A stretch of 64,000 nt of DNA from Rs1 sp038900335 (GTDB taxonomy: Bacteria > Pseudomonadota > Gammaproteobacteria > Pseudomonadales > Balneatricaceae). Both the position numbers and the translations under genes were made by a program. Shown here in pieces: positions 52,332-61,138 of the stretch (position 1 is its first letter; every line of letters starts with the position of its first letter). The stretch lies in the NCBI GenBank assembly GCA_038900335.1, contig JBBMRB010000002.1, forward strand, positions 1-64,000, in the 5' to 3' direction. Below the pieces are notes generated by a model, which saw only the letters and a list, made by a program, of their open reading frames with translations, was not told the origin of the DNA and did not search any database.

Positions 52332-53387
52332 ATGTCAACAATCAATATCCAACAACTGAAAAAGTCGTACCAAAACACGCAAGTTATCCACGGTGTTGAT
52401 ATCGACATCAATGATGGTGAATTCATCGTATTAGTCGGCCCATCAGGTTGCGGAAAATCAACGCTACTAAGAATGGTTGCTGGTTTAGAGAGCATCAGTG
52501 AGGGCGAAATAAGCATTGATGGCCAAGTTGTTAATAATTTAGAGCCTAAAGATAGAGGCATATCAATGGTATTTCAAAACTATGCGCTCTATCCACATAT
52601 GTCGGTGTACGACAATATGGCTTACGGTTTGAAGCTGATGAAGCTGCACAAAGACGAGATAGATCGTCGCGTGCAAGATGTCGCTCAATTACTGCAAATT
52701 AAAGATTATTTACACAGACGCCCTAGTCATTTATCAGGCGGCCAACGCCAGCGTGTCGCTATGGGTCGTGCCATTGTGCGCAACCCTAAAGTATTTCTGT
52801 TTGATGAGCCACTATCAAACCTAGACGCAAAACTACGTGTGCAAATGCGGATGCAGATTAAATCATTGCAACATAAATTGGGCGTCACGACTATTTATGT
52901 CACTCACGATCAAGTAGAAGCTATGACTATGGCTGATAGACTCGTGGTGTTAAAAGACGGTGTTGCCGCTCAAATTGGGACGCCTATGGACATTTACGAC
53001 GATCCTAAAAACCAATTTGTAGCAGGTTTTATAGGCTCACCTGCGATGAACTTTATCGACTGTGAAATTACTGACAGCCATATCAATATCGGTGATCAAA
53101 GCATTGCAACGCCCGAGCATGTTACCCAGCGCGGCCAGTTAGTATTAGGCATTAGACCTGAGCATTTCTTAACACAAGGTCAAGATACTTTTAAAGGCAC
53201 AGTCGCTATGATCGAAAAGCTCGGTGCCAATTTACTACTTTACATCAATTGCGATAGTATCGAGGAACCGATTGTGATCCAATGCGACAGTTATATAGAT
53301 GTAAAAATAGGCGATAGTCGAGAAATGATTATAGACCCACAAAAACTTTACTTCTTTGACAAACAAACACAACAACGCGTGTACTGA
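52332..53387 (+). CDS. ugpC: Glycerol-3-phosphate ABC transporter ATP-binding protein UgpC
   Basis: This 351-residue ATPase of the MalK/UgpC type has Walker A GPSGCGKST (about residue 36), Q-loop FQNYALYPHM, signature LSGGQRQRVAMGRAI (about 134) and Walker B VFLFDEPLSNLD. A C-terminal TOBE regulatory domain contains GIRPEHF. It powers import through UgpA and UgpE. Length and order match the E. coli operon, and ugpQ follows after 14 bases. Confidence 0.95.
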   Translation: MSTINIQQLKKSYQNTQVIHGVDIDINDGEFIVLVGPSGCGKSTLLRMVAGLESISEGEISIDGQVVNNLEPKDRGISMVFQNYALYPHMSVYDNMAYGLKLMKLHKDEIDRRVQDVAQLLQIKDYLHRRPSHLSGGQRQRVAMGRAIVRNPKVFLFDEPLSNLDAKLRVQMRMQIKSLQHKLGVTTIYVTHDQVEAMTMADRLVVLKDGVAAQIGTPMDIYDDPKNQFVAGFIGSPAMNFIDCEITDSHINIGDQSIATPEHVTQRGQLVLGIRPEHFLTQGQDTFKGTVAMIEKLGANLLLYINCDSIEEPIVIQCDSYIDVKIGDSREMIIDPQKLYFFDKQTQQRVY

Positions 53388-53401
53388 GAACGAGTTTAAC
53401 G

Positions 53402-54187
53402 ATGATTGAATCAAAAATAATTGCGCACAGAGGCTTATCTAGCCTTGCGCCTGAAAACACTTTAGCAGCGATATCTCTCGCTGCTAAAGCGGGTATACAA
53501 TGGGTAGAAATTGATGCGATTGCTTTAAGTGATGGCTCAATAGTGATGTGGCATGATAACAGTGTCGATCGCTGCTCTGATGGTGCTGGCGCCATGAGCA
53601 CTCATACTAAAGAGTCGATACAGACACTAGATTGTGGCTCTTGGTTTTCCCCACAATACGCTGGCGAGAAAATGGCAACCATCGAGCAGGCTATTGATCA
53701 TATTCAAGCTTTAGGCCTCGGTCTTAATCTTGAGTTTAAGCTCTATCAAAACTCTGCTCAGACAGTCGTTGCCCCGGTGTTAAATTATTTGAACGAGCAC
53801 TGGCAGGACTTTGACAAACTCATTATCTCTAGCTTTGATCAAGAAGCATTGGCTTATTGCTACGAGACTAACCCCCATCTTAAGCTGGGAAAATTATATG
53901 AGGCCATACCTGATAATTGGTTAGAGCAAATGCAAAGCATTAATGCCGTTAGTTGTCATTGTTATTACAAGCCTTTAACGCAACAGCAAGTCAGCGCTCT
54001 AAAGGAGCACGATTACGCTGTCTATTGCTATACAGCAAACGACCCTGCGCTAGTAGAAGAGCATTGGGACTGGGGAATAGACGCTATCTTTACTGATTAT
54101 CCGCAACGATTTAACGATAAGTTAAATGATGCAACAAACCGTAAATTAAGCGCGCTCACTGCACAATATACCGAGAGAAAGGCTTGA
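53402..54187 (+). CDS. ugpQ: Glycerophosphodiester phosphodiesterase UgpQ
   Basis: This cytoplasmic enzyme of 261 residues hydrolyses glycerophosphodiesters to glycerol-3-phosphate plus an alcohol. The GDPD motifs are present: AHRGLSSLAPENT (about residues 8-20), EIDAIALSDG (metal ligands) and WHDNSVDRCSDG (second histidine). ULNLEFK-like strands (here LGLNLEFKLY) and the terminal IFTDYPQRF complete the TIM barrel. There is no signal peptide, as in E. coli UgpQ. Its stop codon overlaps the following regulator gene start in TTGA. Confidence 0.93.
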   Translation: MIESKIIAHRGLSSLAPENTLAAISLAAKAGIQWVEIDAIALSDGSIVMWHDNSVDRCSDGAGAMSTHTKESIQTLDCGSWFSPQYAGEKMATIEQAIDHIQALGLGLNLEFKLYQNSAQTVVAPVLNYLNEHWQDFDKLIISSFDQEALAYCYETNPHLKLGKLYEAIPDNWLEQMQSINAVSCHCYYKPLTQQQVSALKEHDYAVYCYTANDPALVEEHWDWGIDAIFTDYPQRFNDKLNDATNRKLSALTAQYTERKA

Positions 54188-54963
54188 AATTAAACGATCG
54201 CCAAAGATCCATTTTAACGCAAGTGATTGGTAAAGAATTCGTTAGCGTAGAGTCTTTATCACAGCACTTTGACATGGCGGCGCAGACGATTAGACGCGAC
54301 ATCACACAATTATGTGATCTAGGCCTAGCCCGGCGCCACCATGGTGGAGTGGGCCAATTACCCAGCGCTGAAAACTTATCTTTTGGCAATCGCAGGGTGA
54401 TCAATGCCCAAGCCAAACAGTGTATCGCCCAGAGCATAGCCAGCACCATCCCAGACAATGCTTCTATTGCTCTGGGAATAGGTACGACGGTGGAAGCTAT
54501 TGCCAGTCAATTACTGCTAAAAAAAGGCTTAAAAATCATCACCAACAATTTAAATGTGGCCAGTATTTTCTATCAAGTCAGTGATGCCCAAGTACTGGTC
54601 AGCGGCGGTAAACTAAGACCATTAGATCAAGACTTGGTTGGGGATCAAGCGGTATCTTTCTTTAACAGCCACTATACGGATTTTGCTATTGTCAGCGTCG
54701 GCTCATTAGATATTGATAGAGGCTTAATGGATTTTGATATGGACAATGTCGCCATTACTAAAAGTATTTTAAATAATAGCGAACATAAACTACTAGCTGC
54801 TGATGACAGCAAATGGAATAAAAAAGCTTTTTCTAAAGTGTCAGCATTCACCGCCATCGACAGATTTTTTACCGATCAACACCCTCCTTCACACATTGGC
54901 AACAAGCTTCTGGAATTCAATATTGACATTGTCAGCTGTGATAATGCCAATAAATCAACATAA
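54184..54963 (+). CDS. DeoR/GlpR-family transcriptional regulator
   Basis: This 259-residue DeoR-family regulator has an N-terminal helix-turn-helix (DRQRSILTQVIGKEFVSVESL...QTIRRDITQL) followed by the family's RRHHGGV motif. A sugar-phosphate-binding C-terminal domain (ALGIGTTVEAIASQL, DFAIVSVGSLD) completes it. The start is a TTG overlapping the ugpQ stop codon. Position in the ugp operon and the GlpR-like repeats upstream of ugpB suggest that it senses glycerol-3-phosphate and represses the operon. The ligand is inferred, not shown. Confidence 0.88.
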   Translation: MKLNDRQRSILTQVIGKEFVSVESLSQHFDMAAQTIRRDITQLCDLGLARRHHGGVGQLPSAENLSFGNRRVINAQAKQCIAQSIASTIPDNASIALGIGTTVEAIASQLLLKKGLKIITNNLNVASIFYQVSDAQVLVSGGKLRPLDQDLVGDQAVSFFNSHYTDFAIVSVGSLDIDRGLMDFDMDNVAITKSILNNSEHKLLAADDSKWNKKAFSKVSAFTAIDRFFTDQHPPSHIGNKLLEFNIDIVSCDNANKST

Positions 54964-54976
54964 AGGCTCAATAGCA

Positions 54977-55795
54977 ATGGATCAGCTTAACAACTTAATC
55001 AGTAATAGCCACAATAATAAAGTTAAGCCATTACCGGCAAGCATTAAAAATATCAAATTTGTACTCAGTGATGTCGATGACACTATCACTACCAATGGAC
55101 AATTACTGCCACAAACCTACAATGCTATCCATCAACTAGTCGATCAAGGTATCGTATTTATTCCTATTACTGGTGGCTGTGCAGGCTGGTGTGACTCTTT
55201 TGCTAGGTTATGGCCATGCCAAGCAGTGATTGGTGAAAACGGCGGTTTCTATTTAAAAAAATCCAATCAAGGCAACATTGATTATCACTTTTGGCAAGGC
55301 CAGCAAGAGCGTGCACAAAATCATCAAAAGCTACTCGCTCTCGCAAAAAAAGCTATTAAAGCGGTACCTGAGGTTAATTTGGCAAAAGATCAAGCTTATC
55401 GTTTAGTCGATGTGGCGATTGATTACAATCAGGACATATCAGGCATTAGTAGCGATCAGATCAACACTATACTCGATACCTTTCATCAAGGTGGTGCCAA
55501 TGCAAAGGCTAGCTCGATTCATGTCAATGCTTGGATAGGTGATTACAACAAAAAAATCATGGCCTGTCATATGCTTGCTACAGAGTTTTCCTTAACTGAG
55601 CAACAAATGAAAGAGCAAGTGCTGTTTATTGGCGATTCACTCAACGATGAAAGCATGTTTGAATTCTTCCCTAACAGTGTCGGGGTCGCTAACATTCAAC
55701 ACAGCCTAGCAAAACTAACACATCTGCCGACCTGGATAACAGAAAAAAGTTTTGGCCGCGGTTTTAATCAAGTCATAGCCAGCATTATCAATTAA
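54977..55795 (+). CDS. HAD-superfamily hydrolase (class IIB), possible sugar/glycerol phosphate phosphatase
   Basis: This 272-residue HAD hydrolase has motif I DVDDTITTNG (nucleophile aspartate near residue 33), motif II in PITGG, a lysine in NKKIM for motif III and motif IV GDSLNDESMF. The large cap between motifs II and III is of class IIB (Cof-like). The frame opens at 54803 inside the regulator gene, but the ATG at 54977 with AAAGG upstream begins a normal protein. It lies 13 bases after the DeoR regulator. A role in dephosphorylating glycerol-3-phosphate or a related metabolite is inferred from context only. Confidence 0.85.
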   Translation: MDQLNNLISNSHNNKVKPLPASIKNIKFVLSDVDDTITTNGQLLPQTYNAIHQLVDQGIVFIPITGGCAGWCDSFARLWPCQAVIGENGGFYLKKSNQGNIDYHFWQGQQERAQNHQKLLALAKKAIKAVPEVNLAKDQAYRLVDVAIDYNQDISGISSDQINTILDTFHQGGANAKASSIHVNAWIGDYNKKIMACHMLATEFSLTEQQMKEQVLFIGDSLNDESMFEFFPNSVGVANIQHSLAKLTHLPTWITEKSFGRGFNQVIASIIN

Positions 55796-55875
55796 TACTG
55801 ATATTAATTAGCCCTTTACAGAAAAAACTTCAATTGATAAAAACAGCAGAGCGCTTTAAATGGGTTCTGCCTATT

Positions 55876-57159
55876 TTATTGCTTGCTAATCACATCGACA
55901 GCTAGACAGTTATATTTAGCTTGTTGCTGATAGGGACTAACGAAACACCAGCGAGTGTTAGTATCCATAAAATAGGCTTCAGCTTGCTCTGCATGTCGAT
56001 AAACATTATTCAATGGGGCCATTGCCGCTGTGGTCACTGGCTGATTGATATGCATATTATAAAGCCGTATTTTATTATCCATATCCCAAAAATGACTAAT
56101 ATAATATGAATAATCTGGCGTCGCTATCTGATTTAATATACTGCCAATAGGGTTTCTTAACCAGTGCTCTTCTATCGTAGGTTTTAATTGGTTTTTGAGC
56201 ATTTCATCTTCAAATTTAGCCACCGACATTTCAGATAACATAGCGTAATAATCTAACAACTTATAACTCTCATTTAACGTCATATTCTTTTTAAACAGTA
56301 TATGGGTCAACCAAGAGGGCACGCTGACCGCATCAACGCCCTGCTGTTTAAAAATATCCGGTGCCCCATCGAGAGCTTCCAACATGTTGGACATCATTTT
56401 TATTTCACGATTAAAACCAGATCGCAGACTGCGCTCTTGTATCGTTAACGCTGGCAACGGCTCTTTGACAGTGACTTTAAATTGTGCTGATAACAATGAT
56501 AGAAAATCTATATTTTCAGAGAGCAAACTTAATATAACCATCTTGCCTAGCAAGGTATCTTGCAATATAAGCTGTGCGCGAAGTGCACTATGATGATCAT
56601 ATAAGGCCTGCACGGCTATCGCTTGTTCTGCGGCTGAAACCGCTAGTAGCTGCTTTAAATTGATCAAACGCGCAGCTCTTATCATAAATTGATAAGGCGG
56701 TATGCTCTGTGATAACAGTGGCTCACTCAGAGTTTTAAAATCGTTAAAACTTAGATACGTCTGATAACGCTCTATAATTAATTCAGAGCTTTGTAAAACA
56801 GAGGGTATTTTATCAATATTATTAAAAATATACGCTAAACAACTGCTTTGTGAGTAAGCACACAATAGCTCATTAGCCACTAGTGCTAATTTAGTATTTT
56901 CACTAGCCGGTGCTAAAGCCTGTAATGCGGTATTGTTTAGCGTTTGATTAGCACCTAGTTGCTGCGCCTTTTGTAGAATCGCTCGTCCCTGCTCAATCAA
57001 TTTATTATTATCTGCGCTATCAATAGCCAACAAATACAAATAAGCATCGCTCTCACTTGGTAGCTCAGTGGCATCGATGATAGCTGTTAGTGGCGATGCG
57101 CGCTCATCGTCTATTTGTAACAGCAGCCCGATAACAACAAATAGCGACATAATCATCAC
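55876..57159 (-). CDS. Membrane-anchored protein of unknown function
   Basis: I do not recognise this 427-residue protein. An N-terminal hydrophobic helix (IMSLFVVIGLLLQ) should anchor it in the inner membrane with a large, mainly helical periplasmic domain. Two cysteine pairs (near residues 105-111 and 410-420) could form disulfides. The reported start is a GTG at 57159 (ATG at 57156 in phase) without a good ribosome site. Upstream in frame, AGGAG lies just before a CTG at 57186, which would add a positively charged lead-in before the helix. The gene lies downstream of the lrp-like gene on the same strand and converges on the HAD gene. Confidence 0.7.
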   Translation of the reverse strand: MMIMSLFVVIGLLLQIDDERASPLTAIIDATELPSESDAYLYLLAIDSADNNKLIEQGRAILQKAQQLGANQTLNNTALQALAPASENTKLALVANELLCAYSQSSCLAYIFNNIDKIPSVLQSSELIIERYQTYLSFNDFKTLSEPLLSQSIPPYQFMIRAARLINLKQLLAVSAAEQAIAVQALYDHHSALRAQLILQDTLLGKMVILSLLSENIDFLSLLSAQFKVTVKEPLPALTIQERSLRSGFNREIKMMSNMLEALDGAPDIFKQQGVDAVSVPSWLTHILFKKNMTLNESYKLLDYYAMLSEMSVAKFEDEMLKNQLKPTIEEHWLRNPIGSILNQIATPDYSYYISHFWDMDNKIRLYNMHINQPVTTAAMAPLNNVYRHAEQAEAYFMDTNTRWCFVSPYQQQAKYNCLAVDVISKQ

Positions 57160-57211
57160 AGCTATTCTTATTAAAAATTTAATCAGCTTGCTCCTATCAT
57201 CAGCATTTAAT

Positions 57212-57688
57212 TTAATGCTCTAATAAAGTATCTAAAGCAAAGCCTCTAAAGGGCTTATCAGTGCTTAATACTATGTGACTACTGAGGTTAACCATACCGG
57301 GCAGTATATTGAGTAATTGATCGACAATTTGATTGAATCTGACCATATCAGCAGCGGCTACCCGCAAAAACAAATCAAAGCTACCAGATACAGTATAACA
57401 CTCAACAACTTCACTGATCTGTTTTGCGCATTGGTAAAAGCTTTGAAAACCGTCAGTACTTTGATCATGCAACTTAACCGTTAAAATCGCCATCACACTG
57501 CGGCACGCTTTTTCCAGATTAACGACACCAAGATACGGACCAATAATGCCCTCTTGTTCTAACTTCTTCACTCTATTTAAGCACGAACTTGGCGATAAGT
57601 TCACTTTCACTGCCAACTCTTGATTGGTGATTTTAGCGTTATCTTGCAGTAACGAAAGAATCTTTCGATTTATTTTATCTAAGCGCAT
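57212..57688 (-). CDS. Lrp/AsnC family transcriptional regulator
   Basis: This 158-residue protein has an N-terminal helix-turn-helix (KINRKILSLLQDNAKITNQELAVKVNLSPSSCLNRVKKLE) and a C-terminal RAM domain (CYTVSGSFDLFLRVAAADM). The frame extends to 57724, but the ATG at 57688 fits the family start MRLDKINRKIL. It is divergent from astA, 329 bases away, which makes it a candidate regulator of arginine catabolism. Lrp-family proteins bind amino acids, so arginine or a derivative is a reasonable but untested effector. Confidence 0.9.
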   Translation of the reverse strand: MRLDKINRKILSLLQDNAKITNQELAVKVNLSPSSCLNRVKKLEQEGIIGPYLGVVNLEKACRSVMAILTVKLHDQSTDGFQSFYQCAKQISEVVECYTVSGSFDLFLRVAAADMVRFNQIVDQLLNILPGMVNLSSHIVLSTDKPFRGFALDTLLEH

Positions 57689-58017
57689 TATTATGTCCGA
57701 TTTATTACGACGAAAAAACATCATAAAATATAAAATTCTAAGTAAACTTCTTTAAACTAATGAATTATATAAATATAAACTAAAAAAACAGCTAAGCACA
57801 GCTCAAACAGCTGATCTGTACAGACTCAATTAATAACAGAATATAATTCGGCAAATACTAAATAATACGAATTATATTTATAAATATGTATCCATTTAAA
57901 GAGCTCATTTTGTTCAATATCCATTAAAATATAGTGATTACTTATATTACTAGCAAAGCATCATTATAAACAATGCCAGTGCTAATTTAGTCAGCATATG
58001 CTGATACAGGAGCAGCC
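57689..58017. other. Divergent intergenic region between the Lrp-family gene and astA
   Basis: This AT-rich stretch of 329 bases should contain both promoters and the binding sites of the Lrp-family regulator. I see no ORF, no clear hairpin and no unmistakable minus-10/minus-35 pair. An imperfect purine-rich ribosome site (caggagcagcc) precedes the astA start. Confidence 0.5.
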
Positions 58018-59079
58018 ATGTTATTTATTCGCCCAAGCAAGATGTCAGACTTAGATGAGCTACTCGCTATATCCTCTAGTGTTGGCGATGGCATGACATC
58101 AATGCCTAATTGTAAAAAAAGCTGGCAAAAAAAATTACAACTTTCCGAGCAAGCTTTCACTCGCAAAACCCCTGCTGCACAATCATGCTACTTTATGGTA
58201 TTGGTTGATAGTACAAATCAAAAAATTGCGGGCACAACTGCCATTTATACCGGGTTAGGCCTTAGCCAACCTTTTTATTCTTATCAGCGCTCAACAACAA
58301 TTCAGCAAAGTAATAGCTTAAAAACAACCAAGAGTAGTGAAACGCTGACGCTAGTAGAGCATTACAAAGGTGCCACTGAAGTTGGCTCACTATTTTTACT
58401 GCCTCAATATCGCCTACCTGGTGTTGGCCAAATGTTGGCACGCTCTCGCTACTTGTTAATGGCTGATGCTCAAGAGCGATTTTCTGATACGGTCATGGCT
58501 GAACTGCGAGGCTGGTTAGATAAATCAGGGCAATCCCCATTATGGCAGGGCCTAGGTAGCCACTTCTTTGACATGAGCTTTCAACAAGCAGTGACTGTAG
58601 CGGCGACTAAAGGCTCTGATTTCATCACAGAGCTTATGCCTAAGCATCCTATTTATACTGATTTGCTACCACTAAGCGCAAAAGAAGTATTAAGTATTGC
58701 TAACGAATCCTCAGCACCGGCCTTGCGGATGTTAGAAAAAGAAGGCTTTAAGCATAATGGTTATATCGATTTATTTGATGGCGGCCCATCTGTCGACGCA
58801 AAACTGTCAGAGATTAAAACCATAAAAGATAGCCAAGTAAGCAAAATAGAAGTATCAAACGATATACAACAAAGCGATGAAACTTATTATATATCAAACA
58901 GTTCTTTACAAAACTTTTGTTTAATTATGGCGAAAGGAAAGTTATCAGCACAAGGCTCTTTACTGATAGATGCAGCGGCTTATGATTTATTAAAATTAGA
59001 TAGCTCATCTAATAATGGCCGCTTTGTCACGCTGATGAGCTCAAAAAAAAGAGCTAATATAAACAGCCAAGCAGCATAA
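58018..59079 (+). CDS. astA: Arginine N-succinyltransferase
   Basis: AstA transfers succinyl from succinyl-CoA to arginine, the first step of the AST pathway, which yields glutamate. The 353 residues are near the usual length of about 340. Family segments are IRPSKMSDLDELLAIS, GTTAIYTGLGLSQPFYSYQ, GATEVGSLFLLPQYRLPGVGQMLARSRYLLMA and MAELRGWLDKSGQSPLWQGLGSHFFDMSF. A GGAG site precedes the ATG. No astB, astC, astD or astE is nearby, so the rest of the pathway must lie elsewhere if present. An Lrp-family regulator is divergent. Confidence 0.95.
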   Translation: MLFIRPSKMSDLDELLAISSSVGDGMTSMPNCKKSWQKKLQLSEQAFTRKTPAAQSCYFMVLVDSTNQKIAGTTAIYTGLGLSQPFYSYQRSTTIQQSNSLKTTKSSETLTLVEHYKGATEVGSLFLLPQYRLPGVGQMLARSRYLLMADAQERFSDTVMAELRGWLDKSGQSPLWQGLGSHFFDMSFQQAVTVAATKGSDFITELMPKHPIYTDLLPLSAKEVLSIANESSAPALRMLEKEGFKHNGYIDLFDGGPSVDAKLSEIKTIKDSQVSKIEVSNDIQQSDETYYISNSSLQNFCLIMAKGKLSAQGSLLIDAAAYDLLKLDSSSNNGRFVTLMSSKKRANINSQAA

Positions 59080-59092
59080 TTGCTGCTCGGCT
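59065..59092. terminator. Hairpin overlapping the astA stop codon, between astA and kdsB
   Basis: Arms agccaagcagca and tgctgctcggct pair over 12 positions with one mismatch around a TAAT loop that contains the astA stop codon. Flanks are mildly T-rich on both strands (CTATTT on plus, TGTTTATATT on minus). It may terminate the convergent genes astA and kdsB. Confidence 0.65.
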
Positions 59093-59103
59093 CTATTTAA
59101 ACA

Positions 59104-59871
59104 TTAGTGTATAGAAGATAAATATTGAATAAGTTTGTGCAAGTCTTCAGGGGTATCTATACCGGCAGCTGATGACTCAACAGCTTCATCAACATGAATT
59201 CGCTCCCCGTACCACATTGCCCTAAGTTGCTCTAGACACTCTGTTTCCTCTATTTTAGCAGGAGCCCAGTTGACATATTTATTTAACAAAGACACTTTAT
59301 AAGCATAGATTCCGATATGACGCTGCCATGAAAAGTTATCCGGCAACACGTTTGGCTGCGTATTTGCAAAGGCATCACGTGGCCACGGGATCGGCGCACG
59401 ACTAAAGTACATTGCCAAATTATTTATATCGGCGAGTACTTTGACATTACCAGGGTTCAGCAAAGTCTCTATCTCTGTTATTTTTTCGCTTAATGTCGCT
59501 ATACTTGCAACACTCTGCCCGGCTAAATTGCTCGCCACTTGATTAATCAAGCTTGGCGGAATTAATGGCTCATCCCCTTGTACATTGACGACGATTTCAG
59601 TATCCGCTAAACCTAACATGGACACGACTTCTTGCAATCTATCAGTACCGGATGGATGAGAGTCTTTGGTAAGGCAAACATGAGCCCCAAAGTCTCTAGC
59701 AACTGATGCAATACGCTCATCATCTGTCGCGATAACCACTTGTTTAGCGTTAGATAAGCGAGATCTATCATAAACGTGCTGGATCATCGGCTTACCTTGG
59801 ATATCAGCTAACATTTTCCCAGGAAAGCGTGACGAGGCGTAACGTGCTGGAATAATGACAGTAAACTCCAT
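59104..59871 (-). CDS. kdsB: 3-deoxy-manno-octulosonate cytidylyltransferase
   Basis: KdsB activates Kdo with CTP for lipopolysaccharide core synthesis. The 255 residues have the nucleotide-binding start IIPARYASSRFPGKMLADIQGKPMIQHVY, VNVQGDEPLIPP (about residue 95), the segment YFSRAPIPWPRD, and RHIGIYAYKVSLL. Its ATG overlaps the ycaR stop codon by one base (TAATG), implying coupled translation. It is the last gene of the comEC-exbB-exbD-lpxK-ycaR-kdsB cluster. Confidence 0.97.
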   Translation of the reverse strand: MEFTVIIPARYASSRFPGKMLADIQGKPMIQHVYDRSRLSNAKQVVIATDDERIASVARDFGAHVCLTKDSHPSGTDRLQEVVSMLGLADTEIVVNVQGDEPLIPPSLINQVASNLAGQSVASIATLSEKITEIETLLNPGNVKVLADINNLAMYFSRAPIPWPRDAFANTQPNVLPDNFSWQRHIGIYAYKVSLLNKYVNWAPAKIEETECLEQLRAMWYGERIHVDEAVESSAAGIDTPEDLHKLIQYLSSIH

Positions 59872-60056
59872 TACTTAGCCAACCTTTCATCTGCATTTAA
59901 TGTTCTAGCTTGTGTCTCTAGCATCACCGGAATGCCATCGCGAACGGGGTATGCCAAACCGCTGGTTCTACAAATTAATTCGTTTTTTTGTTGATCCCAT
60001 ACCACCGGTGCTTTTGATACTGGACAAACCAATATGTCGAGTAATTTCTTGTCCAT
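59871..60056 (-). CDS. ycaR: YcaR/Trm112-family small protein
   Basis: This 61-residue protein of the Trm112/YcaR family begins MDKKLLDILVCPVSKAPV and continues ELICRTSGLAYPVRDGIPVML. The conserved position between lpxK and kdsB is the same as in E. coli and Pseudomonas. The family is thought to act as a small partner protein. Of the usual zinc cysteines, only CP near the start and one in ICR remain. Confidence 0.92.
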   Translation of the reverse strand: MDKKLLDILVCPVSKAPVVWDQQKNELICRTSGLAYPVRDGIPVMLETQARTLNADERLAK

Positions 60057-60114
60057 ATTATGCTCTCTTTTAAATTAGGCTTGATAATTAGCGCCAGCTA
60101 AACAAATGTTCATT

Positions 60115-61131
60115 CTACAGCGCTTTTTTTAATACATTCTTTTGATCAATGACCGTGTTAATTTTCGCTGATAATGAATCAATAAAACGCTGATCTAACT
60201 CAGCCGATACTTTTAAGTAATAACTATTATCTGGCGCGAACGCTTTACATTTTACCGCATCTTTCTCGGTCATACAGATAATATCATCCTCAGCAAAGCA
60301 AAAATCATCAGCGCTGTACTGATAGTGATCAGCAAACACATGAGGCTTCGCATCGATAGACATCGCCTCTAAGCTTGAAAAAAACCTTGCGGGATTACCA
60401 ATACCTGCAATCGCATGAACACCAGCACTAGGCTTTAAAACCTGTGCGTTAAATTGCTGCAAACTAAAAAATTGATTATCTTTGACACGATACCAACCAG
60501 TAACAGCTAAATGCATACTGTGGGGCGCCTTAAAGTGCCCTTCACCATTTTTTATCACAAAATCGACGCTGTTTAACCTGCTCGCAGGCTCTCTTAATGG
60601 CCCAACTGGCAAACAGTGGCCATTACCTAATCCTCTGCTGGCATCAACGACTGCAATTTCAATATCACGAGCCATTTTATAATGCTGTAATCCATCATCG
60701 CTAATAATAAGGTCACACTCATTATTTGCCAACAAATACTGGCACGCTCTAACACGGTTAGGATCAATAACTAAATTAACGCCTGTGCGCTGCACAATCA
60801 TTAAAGGCTCATCAGCTGCTTGACTAGGACTATCATTTGCTCGCACTTGATAGGGAAACACCTCACGTTTTGCCCCATAACCGCGACTAACGACACCTAC
60901 CTTAAACCCCTGTGCACTATAATACTCTATCAACGCAATCGTTAATGGACTTTTACCGGTACCACCGACACTGATATTACCAACAATAATCAGCGGGCAC
61001 GGTGCCTGCCATTGGACTTTGCTCTGCTTACTCTTATTAATGTAAGTTATTAATCTAAATAGCAGCTCGAGCGGCCACAATAGCAGTGTCCAAGTAGCTT
61101 TACTCTGATACCAGCTTTTATTGAGTATCAC
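60115..61131 (-). CDS. lpxK: Tetraacyldisaccharide 4'-kinase
   Basis: LpxK phosphorylates the lipid A precursor at the inner membrane. The 338 residues start with an amphipathic or membrane helix and then have the P-loop VGGTGKSP (about residue 55). VVSRGYGAK, DEPLMI, IISDDGLQHYKMARDIEI and GHCLPVGPLREP are also conserved. The start is a GTG at 61131, 7 bases after the exbD stop codon. It is an essential envelope gene in the conserved cluster with kdsB. Confidence 0.96.
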   Translation of the reverse strand: MILNKSWYQSKATWTLLLWPLELLFRLITYINKSKQSKVQWQAPCPLIIVGNISVGGTGKSPLTIALIEYYSAQGFKVGVVSRGYGAKREVFPYQVRANDSPSQAADEPLMIVQRTGVNLVIDPNRVRACQYLLANNECDLIISDDGLQHYKMARDIEIAVVDASRGLGNGHCLPVGPLREPASRLNSVDFVIKNGEGHFKAPHSMHLAVTGWYRVKDNQFFSLQQFNAQVLKPSAGVHAIAGIGNPARFFSSLEAMSIDAKPHVFADHYQYSADDFCFAEDDIICMTEKDAVKCKAFAPDNSYYLKVSAELDQRFIDSLSAKINTVIDQKNVLKKAL

Positions 61132-61138
61132 CTATATC

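Noticed and set aside
54803..54976. N-terminal extension of the HAD hydrolase
   Set aside because: It is the DeoR-family gene in another frame; the ATG at 54977 starts a complete HAD domain.
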